Source: Caldibacillus debilis DSM 16016
GTDB lineage: Bacteria > Bacillota > Bacilli > Bacillales > Caldibacillaceae
Length of the DNA: 64,000 bases
Assembly: GCF_000383875.1 (NCBI RefSeq)
Contig: NZ_KB912879.1
Coordinates: 374,390-438,389 of the forward strand
Reading direction: 5' to 3'
The translations under genes and the position numbers were made by a program. Numbering within the stretch: position 1 is the first letter of the stretch; every line of letters starts with the position of its first letter. The notes below the pieces were generated by a model. The model searched no databases and was not told the origin of the DNA. It worked only from the letters and a program-made list of their open reading frames with translations. Of the stretch, positions 10,076-21,854 are shown in pieces.

Positions 10076-10849
10076 TCAATCGAGCAGCGCCAGGACTTCG
10101 TGAATTTTTTGCTCCGCTTCCCGTTCGCCAGCTTCCATGCAGTCGCGGATTTTTCCTATGTCAAAGGCCAAAATATGCCCGACTTCCGGGCGAAAAACGA
10201 CGTTCGCATATTTGAGATTGGCCCGGCGCTGTTCGGTCATCATGATCATATAGGAACGGTAGATCACATCAAAAATATTCCGGGGAGCATGCTCTTCATG
10301 CTCCCTTTCGACATCCACCGCAATCACGATATCCATTCCCGCCTCACGCGCGAGATCGGCCGGGAGGTTATTTAACAGCCCCCCATCCACCAATACTTTG
10401 TCTTGATAATAAACGGGGGAGAAAATTCCGGGAACCGATGTGGTCGCCCGAATGGCCAAACTGAGGTTCCCTTTGTCAAAAACAAACCGTTCTCCCTTTA
10501 TCAAATCGACCGCCACGGTCCGAAAAGGAATCTGCAGATCCTCTATCCGAATATCGCCGAGCCCTTTTTGACTTAAAAAATCAATAAGCAAACGGTAGAT
10601 TTTGTTCCCCCTGAAAATTCCGGATTTTAGAATTCCAAGGTCTACCATCCGATAGGACGGCGTGTTCAAAATAAAGGCTTCAATTTCTTCGATGTCGATA
10701 CCGGCGGCAACTAACCCTCCGATGGCGCCGCCCATGCTGGTGCCTGCAATAAAATGGATCGGGATTTGATATTTTTTCAGCACTTTTAACACGCCGATGT
10801 GCGCCAGCCCCCGGACCGCCCCTCCCCCCAAGGCTAATCCTATTTTCAT
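10076..10849 (-). CDS. patatin-like phospholipase, RssA/YlbK type
   Basis: A 257-residue serine acyl hydrolase of the patatin family. It shows the glycine-rich oxyanion loop LALGGGAVRG (residues 5-14), the nucleophile elbow GTSMGG (Ser about 39) and the catalytic Asp in VDGGLLNN (about 155), so the Ser-Asp dyad is intact. There is no signal peptide, so it is cytoplasmic or peripheral. Such proteins hydrolyse phospholipid or lysophospholipid acyl esters; the true substrate is unknown. It appears to be a single gene, with an unusually long 13-base gap between GGAGG and the ATG. Confidence 0.88.
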   Translation of the reverse strand: MKIGLALGGGAVRGLAHIGVLKVLKKYQIPIHFIAGTSMGGAIGGLVAAGIDIEEIEAFILNTPSYRMVDLGILKSGIFRGNKIYRLLIDFLSQKGLGDIRIEDLQIPFRTVAVDLIKGERFVFDKGNLSLAIRATTSVPGIFSPVYYQDKVLVDGGLLNNLPADLAREAGMDIVIAVDVEREHEEHAPRNIFDVIYRSYMIMMTEQRRANLKYANVVFRPEVGHILAFDIGKIRDCMEAGEREAEQKIHEVLALLD

Positions 10850-10933
10850 GGCGAAAATCTGTCCTCCGCTAAAGATGTGCTTCTGTTATGAAAATGATGT
10901 GCTTCCGTTGTCGAAATGTCAACCCTGACGCAG

Positions 10934-11131
10934 TTAAAAGAGACCGGCCGACAGCTTTTCGATTTTTTCAGAAAAAGAAATATCAGGCAAACTGACGCAA
11001 TTGATCTTCGTCTTGAATATTCCAAACAGGGCGGGGATTATGAGCACAAGGGAGAGAACGATGATGAAAACTTTGCTTTTGACGACTAATTTTCCAAAAA
11101 GGGCAAGCAAATCGATCACCTGCCTGGGCAA
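10934..11131 (-). CDS. small putative membrane protein, doubtful
   Basis: A 65-residue frame beginning with TTG, or with GTG four codons later, neither having a good ribosome binding site. The middle (KVFIIVLSLVLIIPALFG, about residues 20-37) is a clear hydrophobic membrane segment between Lys residues, followed by a polar tail. It lies just downstream of the possible 23-residue peptide gene on the same strand, so it could be a membrane partner or chance. No family is recognised. Confidence 0.3.
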   Translation of the reverse strand: MPRQVIDLLALFGKLVVKSKVFIIVLSLVLIIPALFGIFKTKINCVSLPDISFSEKIEKLSAGLF

Positions 11132-11172
11132 TTGATGGACGGTTAGAGAAGTGGCGCAAAGGATTAAAAACC

Positions 11173-11244
11173 TTATTTTCTTCGAAAGACGTTTTTGAAG
11201 GATTTCAGGATCCCCTTAAAGAAATCGAGAAGACTTTTCATCAT
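11173..11244 (-). CDS. possible small cationic amphipathic peptide
   Basis: A 23-residue frame, MMKSLLDFFKG...NVFRRK, from ATG 11244 to TAA 11173. AAGGAGGTGAT, an almost perfect full-length Shine-Dalgarno, places GGAGG 8 bases before this ATG (other ATGs at 11250 and 11241). Lys/Arg alternate with Leu/Phe/Ile in an amphipathic helix of net charge about +6. Leaderless bacteriocins, phenol-soluble modulins and some toxin peptides look like this. It lies between a winged-helix regulator gene and a small hydrophobic frame. The function is unknown and translation needs proof. Confidence 0.45.
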   Translation of the reverse strand: MMKSLLDFFKGILKSFKNVFRRK

Positions 11245-11364
11245 CGCCATCACCTCCTTTTTTGTTTATTTGAGTTCATCCGTTCTTTCTAATTCGACAA
11301 AAAACACAAATAACCCAAAATACCAAAAAACTAACGAAAAAAAATGAAGGTTTCCCCGACCGGG

Positions 11365-12042
11365 TCATGCCAGCGCTTCATGAAGAAAATCGGAAAGAAT
11401 TTCTTTCTCGCGATGGGAAAGGTCGGCAATGGATTTCAAATACCGTCCCACCAAATTTGTCACTTCCACGCCAAGTTCGTGATTCATGGTTTGAATAATG
11501 CTGCCGAGGACCGTCCCGACAAACATCGTCAGCCGCATATCCTTTGTCGGCGCGTTTTGGACGAGATTTTTGATCAGCACCTCGGTCCTTCCGCCAAGCT
11601 TGCGGAGATAAACAAGGAGAAGGCCGATGATGTATGCGCAGAAATCCATCCGAATATGTGCTTTCGGAATCTCCTCCAGCACCTTTTGAATGGCCGTGCT
11701 GGGGCTGGAGCTTTTTAAACTGTTCAAAAGCTCAAGGATCTTCGTTTTTGTATGAAGCCAGTCGTCCGGATCGATTTCTTCCGAACGTTCTTGCTCGAAC
11801 AGGCTCGAAGCTTTGGCCGTCGGCAGAAAAACGATCTGGGAACGTCCCGCCTCGCCGGGATTCACAGTGTAATCGCGGATCAGATAACCAAGTTTTTCAA
11901 GCTCTTTCAAGATGTCGTAGGCCGTCCATTTGCTTACGCCGATATATTTTGCCAAAGTTTCATAATGAACCGGAACATTTGTTTTTTGATACAAGTCGAC
12001 CAGCTTCCGAAGAAATTGTTTCCGCCGTTCGGTCAAAATCAC
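11365..12042 (-). CDS. winged-helix transcriptional regulator of unknown target
   Basis: A 225-residue protein. Residues 1-70 form a helix-turn-helix with wing (YETLAKYIGVSKWTAYDILK is the core), resembling the DNA-binding part of HrcA/Lrp-type regulators. The remaining 150 residues are mostly helical, with no recognised ligand domain. The start is uncertain: ATG 12060, GTG 12042 and TTG 12036 are all in frame, and GGAAGAG best fits the TTG or GTG. It is monocistronic or leads toward the small peptide frame at 11244. Its target and effector are unknown. Confidence 0.7.
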   Translation of the reverse strand: MILTERRKQFLRKLVDLYQKTNVPVHYETLAKYIGVSKWTAYDILKELEKLGYLIRDYTVNPGEAGRSQIVFLPTAKASSLFEQERSEEIDPDDWLHTKTKILELLNSLKSSSPSTAIQKVLEEIPKAHIRMDFCAYIIGLLLVYLRKLGGRTEVLIKNLVQNAPTKDMRLTMFVGTVLGSIIQTMNHELGVEVTNLVGRYLKSIADLSHREKEILSDFLHEALA

Positions 12043-12227
12043 GTCTCTTCCACATCCCAAAAAACCAAAATTTTGTTTTCAAGTATAGCCCCATTCCAGG
12101 CTTTTGTCAAATGTTTGAAACCGGCCCTTCAGCCGCTCTTCCTTTTGCGGGATTTCCGGTTAAACGGAATCGGCCGAAGGGTTGTCGAAAGGATGAAGAA
12201 AACAGCAAAGCTTCCTATCCAAAATGA

Positions 12228-12270
12228 GAAAGAGGACGCCCCATGGCAAAAACGGCCGCATGGGGCATCC
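12228..12270 (-). terminator. terminator after galR
   Basis: On the minus strand GGATGCCCCATG pairs with CATGGGGCGTCC (12 bp, one wobble) around a 13-base loop, followed by TCTTTCTCATTTT. It lies 25 bases after the galR stop and closes the gal operon. Confidence 0.75.
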
Positions 12271-12294
12271 CCTTATCCCATACTATTCAACTTT

Positions 12295-13293
<999 letters not shown>

Positions 13294-13351
13294 TCATTTC
13301 ATTTCCGAACGCTCAAGACTAGGCCGAAAAACGCCGGCCAAAGTGGAACGC

Positions 13352-14401
13352 CTATTCCGTCGAAAACGTGTACGTGGTCAGCGCCTCGTACCGGCCGTCC
13401 GGTTCCAGGACAACCGGCGGAAAATCGCTGTGGTGGACGGCATCGGGAAGCCCTTGGGTCTCAAGGCAAATCCCCAAATATTTTCTCGACGGGACGCCGC
13501 CTTGAATGGCAAAATCTTCTCCCAACGCATTGCTGGTGTAAACGACGACGCACGGTTGATTCGTTTCAACGGTCAATTTCCTGCCGCTTTCCCGGTGGCG
13601 CAAGACGATCTCTTGATTCAGATTTTCCGACAGGAGAAACGGATGATCATACCCGTTCCCGGCCAAAAGATTTTGCGGATGGCGGGATACGGTCCCGTCA
13701 AAAATTTTCCTTCCCTTCCGGAAATCAAAGGGGGTGCCTTCCACCTCCAGCTTTTTCCCCGTCGGAAGTAGTTCCTCGTCCAATTCCAAAAACCGGTCGC
13801 TTTTTAATGTCAATTCATGATCCAAGATAAGATCTTTCCCGTTTCCGGACAAATTAAAATAACTGTGGTTGGTCAAATTGACGATCGTTTTTTTGTCCGT
13901 TTTTGCGGTGATTTTTTGGATCCAGCGGTTTTCGTTGGTCAGCCAATAGACAGCGCGGACTTGCAAATTTCCCGGATACCCTTCCTCTCCGTCTTTGCTC
14001 AAATAGGTAAATTCGACGCCGACCGCGTCCTTTTCTTCGACCGGTTTCGCCTCCCAAATCCGTTCATGGAAGCCCCTGATTCCGCCGTGCAAATGGTTGT
14101 TCCCCTCATTGGCGGGGAGTGTATAGGTCTTGCCGTCCAACGCGAATTCCGCCCCCCGGATCCTTCCGGCAATCCGGCCGATAATGGCCCCGAAATAGGT
14201 TTTACGGCGGAGGTAATCTTCCACCCGGTCAAAGCCCAGCACGACATTTTCCAAATTTCCGTCCCTATCCGGCGCCAAAATTTCCGTCACCGTGCATCCG
14301 AGGTTTAAACAGGTGAGCCTCATGCCGCGGTCGTTCTCCAACGTATAAGCATAGACGGGTTCATGACCGACTTCTCCGAATTTTTGCTTTGTAATCTTCA
14401 T
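13352..14401 (-). CDS. galM: aldose 1-epimerase (mutarotase)
   Basis: A 349-residue mutarotase interconverting alpha and beta anomers of galactose, supplying the alpha form to galactokinase. Active-site parts are NNHLHGG (about residue 80), NLTNHSYFNLSG with the catalytic His (about 180) and LGICLETQGLPDAVH with the catalytic Glu (about 310). The open frame continues 96 codons upstream, but GGAAGGAAAAGGG before the ATG at 14401 and the family N-terminus (MKITKQKFG) fix the start. It is cytoplasmic and 525 bases downstream of galT, a gap containing a 66-bp duplication. Confidence 0.93.
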   Translation of the reverse strand: MKITKQKFGEVGHEPVYAYTLENDRGMRLTCLNLGCTVTEILAPDRDGNLENVVLGFDRVEDYLRRKTYFGAIIGRIAGRIRGAEFALDGKTYTLPANEGNNHLHGGIRGFHERIWEAKPVEEKDAVGVEFTYLSKDGEEGYPGNLQVRAVYWLTNENRWIQKITAKTDKKTIVNLTNHSYFNLSGNGKDLILDHELTLKSDRFLELDEELLPTGKKLEVEGTPFDFRKGRKIFDGTVSRHPQNLLAGNGYDHPFLLSENLNQEIVLRHRESGRKLTVETNQPCVVVYTSNALGEDFAIQGGVPSRKYLGICLETQGLPDAVHHSDFPPVVLEPDGRYEALTTYTFSTE

Positions 14402-14926
14402 CCCTTTTCCTTCCTTTCGATAGGGTTTCCCGAAAATCTCCGTTTCTTCCCGTTCCGTCGGCAAAAGATCCCCGCATCCGAAAAAGTTCCCGCCTGGCCA
14501 TCGATGCCGCCAAGCCGCCGGCCGGCGAAGGGAAACGTTAACGCGCCTCCAGGCCGGCTTGACCTCCAGAAACCGGGGGACAGGTGATGGATGAGCGAAA
14601 TGACAATTTTCACGACAGATGACGGCAAACGGGGCTCCGCCGCATGACAAAAACCGCCTTCGGACCGAAAACAGGGCTTCCTTCCTCATTTCCTTCCATA
14701 TTAATGAATCGGCAAAAAAATCCGGATGTTTTTCCCCGAAGCATGGTGCGCCGGGAATGCCGAAGGGAAAGCCAAGAACCGCAGCCGCCGGGAACGTCGG
14801 AAAAAATCATTTGGCCCGGCCGGCTTGGCCAATTTTCCCCAATTCTTCCTCCCGATTTTGGCGAAATTTTTTCTATTTTATCCGGCCGGCTTGGCCCATT
14901 CTTCCCGGACCGCTCCGCCCGCCGCC
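14402..14926. other. galT-galM intergenic region with 66-bp duplication
   Basis: No gene is supported in these 525 bases, although frames are open on both strands. CCGGCCGGCTTGGCC occurs at 14816-14830 and again at 14882-14896, with similar flanks (about 28 bases), a period of 66. No clear terminator is seen, so galM may still be read from the galK promoter. Confidence 0.6.
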
Positions 14927-16456
14927 TTATTCATTCAAATGGTCGATAAAGCGCCGGAACGCCCGTTTCCCCTTTTCATCCCGCTTAAACACGCCGGAAT
15001 CGGAGAGGACGCGGATAAATTTGTTCCCGACTTCAAGTTTTACAATTTTTTCCGCATCCGCGGCAGAAACCGCCGTGCCGTATTTCCGTTTTAATTCTTC
15101 CGCCCAGGGCAGATGGTATTCCTTGATTTCGTTCGGTTCGCCCAACAAATATTTCTCCACTTCCTTCAGTTCACCTGCCAGCCTTCCCGGCAGCACGGCC
15201 AATCCCATGACCTCGATCAAGCCGATATTTTCTTTTTTGATGTGGTGCACGTCCGCGTGCGGGTGAAAGATCCCAAGCGGATGCTCATCGCTCGTCCGGT
15301 TGTTCCGGAGAACCAAATCCATTTCATAGCGCCCGTCCCGGATTCTGGCGATCGGCGTGATCGTGTTATGCGGGACATCCCCGGTAAAGGCCAGCACGTC
15401 CGCTTCCGGATCGCTGTATTCTTTCCACCTCTTTAGGATATAATCGGACAGCTCGACAAGATCCTCTTTCCGGTCGGCCCGGAGCCGGATGACGGACATC
15501 GGCCACTTGATGACGGCGCACTCCACCCGGGGAAAATGTTTGACGGTGAAGGAAAAATCCGCTCCTGCGGTCTCCATCGGAAAAACATGGCGGCCGCCCT
15601 GATAATGATCATGGGACAAGATCGAGCCGCCAACGATCGGCAAATCCGCGTTGGATCCGAGGAAATAATGGGGAAACCTTTCAACAAAAGCCAACAATCT
15701 TTTGAAAGTTTCCCGGGAAATTTTCATGTTTCGATGTTCCCGCGACAATAGGATGCAGTGTTCATTGTAATAAACGTACGGAGAATACTGGAGATACCAA
15801 ATTTCGTTTTCGATGGGGATCCGGATCATCCGGTGGTTGGATCTGGCGGGGAAACCGACCCGCCCCGCATATCCTTCGTTTTCGACGCAGAGGACGCACT
15901 TCGGATACCCGACGGAAGGGGCCGTTCTTTCTTTGGCAATCTGTTTCGGATCCTTTTCCGGCTTCGACAGGTTGATGGTAATATCCAGCGTCCCGAATTC
16001 CGTCGGCACCTGATAACGGATATTCTTCTTGATCCGGCTCATTTGAATGTAATTGCTGTTTTTGCTCAGTTCATAAAAATACCGGGTCGCCTTTTCCGGC
16101 GATTCTTCGTATTTTTGGTAAAATTTCCGGTTGATTTCCGACGGTCTGCCGACAAAAGCATCCATGATTTTTGCCGCGAAGATTTCTTTGGCATCGAAAA
16201 AATCTTCGATGATTCCTTTCCGGCATGCGTATCGGACAATTTCCTCCAACAAAAAGGGGATGATCAGATCCGGATCGCCGGGGAGATCTTTTTCCGGACG
16301 GCAAGCGGCATCCGGCGCCGACGTTTCGGGACGAAAATCCTCCAAATGAAGGAGATCCAAAACCCGGTTCCTGGCGTAGATCTCATCCGCTTCATCCAAC
16401 AATCCCCGTTTTAAACATTCGTGAATCAATCGCTGGATCGTTTGCTCGATGTTCAT
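14927..16456 (-). CDS. galT: UDP-glucose--hexose-1-phosphate uridylyltransferase, class II
   Basis: A 509-residue enzyme exchanging UMP between UDP-glucose and galactose 1-phosphate in the Leloir pathway. Length and sequence fit the Firmicutes class II GalT family (about 500 residues), not the shorter enterobacterial form. The conserved SHDHYQGGRH (about residue 300) supplies the active-site histidines. It starts 10 bases after galE, with AAGGTG upstream of the ATG. Cytoplasmic; part of the galKETM-R operon. Confidence 0.95.
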   Translation of the reverse strand: MNIEQTIQRLIHECLKRGLLDEADEIYARNRVLDLLHLEDFRPETSAPDAACRPEKDLPGDPDLIIPFLLEEIVRYACRKGIIEDFFDAKEIFAAKIMDAFVGRPSEINRKFYQKYEESPEKATRYFYELSKNSNYIQMSRIKKNIRYQVPTEFGTLDITINLSKPEKDPKQIAKERTAPSVGYPKCVLCVENEGYAGRVGFPARSNHRMIRIPIENEIWYLQYSPYVYYNEHCILLSREHRNMKISRETFKRLLAFVERFPHYFLGSNADLPIVGGSILSHDHYQGGRHVFPMETAGADFSFTVKHFPRVECAVIKWPMSVIRLRADRKEDLVELSDYILKRWKEYSDPEADVLAFTGDVPHNTITPIARIRDGRYEMDLVLRNNRTSDEHPLGIFHPHADVHHIKKENIGLIEVMGLAVLPGRLAGELKEVEKYLLGEPNEIKEYHLPWAEELKRKYGTAVSAADAEKIVKLEVGNKFIRVLSDSGVFKRDEKGKRAFRRFIDHLNE

Positions 16457-16466
16457 CTTGACACCT

Positions 16467-17456
16467 TCATTCCCGATAGCCGTCCGGATGGGTGGAATGC
16501 CAGCGCCAAGCGTCTTGAATGATTCGCTCGATATTTGTCCTTGTCGGATTCCAGCCGAGTACTTTTTTGGCCTTTTCCGACGAGGCGATGAGCACGCTCG
16601 GGTCGCCCGGCCGACGTTTCCCGATTTTTGCCGGGATTTCCCTTCCGGTGACGGCCCTTGCCATATCGATCATTTCTTTGACGGAAAAGCCTCGGCTGCT
16701 TCCGAGGTTGAACACATCGCTTTTTCCGCCCTTTTGCAAGTACTTGAGCGCCAAAATATGGGCGTCAATGAGGTCTTCGACATGGACATAATCGCGGATG
16801 CATGTCCCGTCCTTCGTCGGGTAGTCGTCCCCAAAAATGGTAATATGCTCCCGCTTGCCGAGGGCGGTTTCCAAAATAATCGGAATCAAATGGGTTTCCG
16901 GGCGGTGATCTTCGCCGATTTCCCCGGTCGATCTTGCCCCGGCCACATTGAAGTAGCGGAGGGAAACATATTTCAAGCCGTGGGCCTGTTCACACCATTT
17001 CATCATTTTTTCCATGGCCAGCTTCGTTTCCCCGTAGGTATTGGTCGGAACGGTCGGCATATCTTCCGTAATCGGCACCTTTTCCGGCTCCCCGTAAACG
17101 GCCGCGGTGGAAGAAAACACGATCCGTTTGACCCCCGCCCCGATCATCGTCTCGAGCAAGACTTGCGTGCCGTACACGTTGTTATCGTAATAGGCCAGCG
17201 GGATCTTCATCGACTCGCCGACAAGGGAGTTGGCGGCAAAATGGATGACCCCTTCAATATCTTCCTTTTTAAAAACATCCTTTAAAAAGTCCCGGTCCCG
17301 GATATCTCCTTGATATAATTTTGCTTTCGGATGAACGGCCTGTCTGTGGCCCGTTTGGAAGTTGTCGACCACAACCACATCGTAGCCTTCGTCGATCAGC
17401 TGATAAACGCAATGGGAACCGATGTATCCGGCTCCGCCTAAGACCAGGATGCTCAA
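16467..17456 (-). CDS. galE: UDP-glucose 4-epimerase
   Basis: A 329-residue SDR enzyme interconverting UDP-galactose and UDP-glucose with bound NAD. The Rossmann motif GGAGYIGSH is at residues 7-15, and YGETK (about 150) is the catalytic Tyr-x-x-x-Lys. The start is TTG at 17456, preceded by AAAGGTGATC, part of the full Shine-Dalgarno consensus; a 44-codon upstream extension has no support. The 186-base gap from galK contains a copy of the dispersed ~110-bp repeat. Confidence 0.95.
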   Translation of the reverse strand: MSILVLGGAGYIGSHCVYQLIDEGYDVVVVDNFQTGHRQAVHPKAKLYQGDIRDRDFLKDVFKKEDIEGVIHFAANSLVGESMKIPLAYYDNNVYGTQVLLETMIGAGVKRIVFSSTAAVYGEPEKVPITEDMPTVPTNTYGETKLAMEKMMKWCEQAHGLKYVSLRYFNVAGARSTGEIGEDHRPETHLIPIILETALGKREHITIFGDDYPTKDGTCIRDYVHVEDLIDAHILALKYLQKGGKSDVFNLGSSRGFSVKEMIDMARAVTGREIPAKIGKRRPGDPSVLIASSEKAKKVLGWNPTRTNIERIIQDAWRWHSTHPDGYRE

Positions 17457-17488
17457 ATGGATCACCTTTCCTTTCTGTCGCATGTGGA

Positions 17489-17620
17489 AAAAAGGGGATA
17501 AAGTCCAAGAATTTGTGAAAGATGCGGGCGCAAAGCTGTTCCATCTCCGGGTGGCCGTGTTTCCTCGGCCGGGAGGAGGGTTTTGCACAAACAGGAGGAC
17601 TTGGCCGAAAAAGAGGGGAA
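17489..17620 (+). repeat. dispersed ~110-bp repeat, copy 1
   Basis: It begins with GATAAAGTCCAAGAATTTG and contains GCGGGCGCAAAGC, TGTTCCATCTCCGG and GGACTTGGCCG in order. The same ordered blocks occur at 38560-38672 and, reversed, at 62983-63100, with a shorter copy at 62309-62365. It lies in the galK-galE gap. It carries no gene, no terminal inverted repeats and no visible target duplication. Confidence 0.7.
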
Positions 17621-17642
17621 GGATTTTCCCCTCGGCAAAAAT

Positions 17643-18830
17643 TCAAACCAGATCAAATTCTCCGGCGGCCAATTCCTTCGCTCCATCCCCTATGGTAACA
17701 TGATAGAAAGCGGCTTCATAGCCGATTTTTTCCTTGTAGATCCGGCCGACGTTTTCGATGAAGCGCGGGATTTGTTCCGTTTCAACGATGGCGATGGCGC
17801 ATCCGCCGAATCCCGCTCCGGTCATGCGCGCCCCCAAAACCCCTTCCTGCTCCCAGGCCGCTTCCACAATCGCATCCAATTCCGGGCCGGTCACTTCATA
17901 GTCATCCCGCAAGGAAATATGGGATTCGTTCATCAACCGGCCGAATAATTGCAAATCGTTCCTTTTTAAGGCCTCCGCCGCCCGGATCGTCCTTGCGTTT
18001 TCATAAACCGCGTGCTTCGCCCGCCTGCGGACGACCGGATCCGTCAGATTGGGGCTCAGGTCTTCAAACTGTTCGGGAGTCAAATCCCCCAAACTTTGAA
18101 TGGCGGCGTGCCGCTGCAAAATTTGCAAGGCCGTGTCGCACTCTTTCCGCCGCTCATTATACTTCGAGCCCGCCAGTTCCCTCCGCTTGTTCGTGTTCAT
18201 GATCACGATCCGATAGCCGTCCAAGCGGATGGGATAATATTCGTATTTCAAGGTGTTGCAATCCAACAGAATGGCCGTATCCTTTTTTCCCATGCCGACG
18301 GCGAACTGGTCCATGATCCCGCTGTTTACGCCGATAAACTCGTTTTCCACTTTCTTTCCGATCTTTACCAATTCCAGCCGATCCACCGAGAGGCCGAACA
18401 ATTTTTCCAGCATGACCCCCGTCGCCATCTCAATCGATGCGGAAGAAGAAAGCCCCGCCCCGTTCGGGATGTTTCCATAAAACAGGACGTCCGCGCCGCC
18501 ATCGATCGGATGGCCCGCATCGGCCAGCATCTTTACCATGCCCTTCGGATAATTGGCCCAGTCATGTTCTTTCTTGTACGCCAAATCGTCCAAATCGAAC
18601 GTGATGATCCCCCGTTCGGGAAAGTTCGCGGAGTACATGCGAAACACCCGGTCGTTCCTTTTCCGAGCCAGGGCGTACGTACCGAAGGTGATCGCGCAAG
18701 GAAACACGTATCCGCCGTTATAGTCGGTATGCTCCCCGATCAGATTGATCCGGCCGGGGGCGAAAAACAAGCGGAAGTGATCGGCGGCAAAGGTTTCTTT
18801 GAATAAACGTGAGAGTTGTTCCACATTCAT
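17643..18830 (-). CDS. galK: galactokinase
   Basis: A 395-residue GHMP kinase phosphorylating alpha-D-galactose to galactose 1-phosphate. The galactokinase signature GRINLIGEHTDYNGG (about residue 27), the ATP loop GAGLSSSASIE (about 120) and the C-terminal GAGFGGCAIA (about 345) are intact. AAAGGAG is 8 bases before the ATG at 18830. It is the first gene of the gal operon, with a promoter and palindromic operator immediately upstream. Galactose is expected mainly from GanA action on imported galacto-oligosaccharides. Confidence 0.96.
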   Translation of the reverse strand: MNVEQLSRLFKETFAADHFRLFFAPGRINLIGEHTDYNGGYVFPCAITFGTYALARKRNDRVFRMYSANFPERGIITFDLDDLAYKKEHDWANYPKGMVKMLADAGHPIDGGADVLFYGNIPNGAGLSSSASIEMATGVMLEKLFGLSVDRLELVKIGKKVENEFIGVNSGIMDQFAVGMGKKDTAILLDCNTLKYEYYPIRLDGYRIVIMNTNKRRELAGSKYNERRKECDTALQILQRHAAIQSLGDLTPEQFEDLSPNLTDPVVRRRAKHAVYENARTIRAAEALKRNDLQLFGRLMNESHISLRDDYEVTGPELDAIVEAAWEQEGVLGARMTGAGFGGCAIAIVETEQIPRFIENVGRIYKEKIGYEAAFYHVTIGDGAKELAAGEFDLV

Positions 18831-18894
18831 CGTTCCTGCTCCTTTAATCAATATTCCTAAGTTAAGAGTAAAATAAACTTATCATTTTATCAAT

Positions 18895-18918
18895 ATTTTA
18901 GTTAACTTTTACTAAAAT
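18895..18918. promoter_or_regulatory. candidate GalR operator at galK
   Basis: ATTTTAGT-8 bases-ACTAAAAT is a perfect 8-bp inverted repeat. On the minus strand it overlaps the last bases of the TATAAT (18917-18922) and the start region of galK, so binding would block initiation. The minus-strand ATTTTAGTAAAA recurs exactly at 27562-27573 in the ganS promoter, hinting at related regulators. Confidence 0.7.
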
Positions 18919-18922
18919 TATA
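18917..18922 (-). promoter_or_regulatory. galK -10 element
   Basis: A perfect TATAAT on the minus strand, about 85 bases before the galK ATG. The best -35 is TTAACA with a 19-base spacer, longer than ideal, so the promoter may need help or be moderate. Confidence 0.5.
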
Positions 18923-18971
18923 GCTTCAGCCGTTCAAAAAATGTTAACATTTAAAATTTTTCTCCCCTGAC

Positions 18972-19000
18972 AAAAAGGGTGTCTTACTGCCAGACACCCT
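18972..19000 (-). terminator. terminator of the gan operon
   Basis: On the minus strand AGGGTGTC and GACACCCT form an 8-bp perfect stem with a 9-base loop, followed by TTTTTG. It lies about 60 bases after the ganB stop and separates the gan and gal operons. Confidence 0.88.
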
Positions 19001-19061
19001 ATCAATCGATCCCGAAAATGCCGTCTTATTTATCATCATGTGATGCCGCGATACGGCCTAT

Positions 19062-21821
<2,760 letters not shown>

Positions 21822-21854
21822 CTATAGGAAGGTGGTCCCGCAACCGGGTTTGAA

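Noticed and set aside
14402..14689. 96-codon N-terminal extension of galM
   Set aside because: The extension has no family match, while ATG 14401 has a good ribosome site and the normal mutarotase start.
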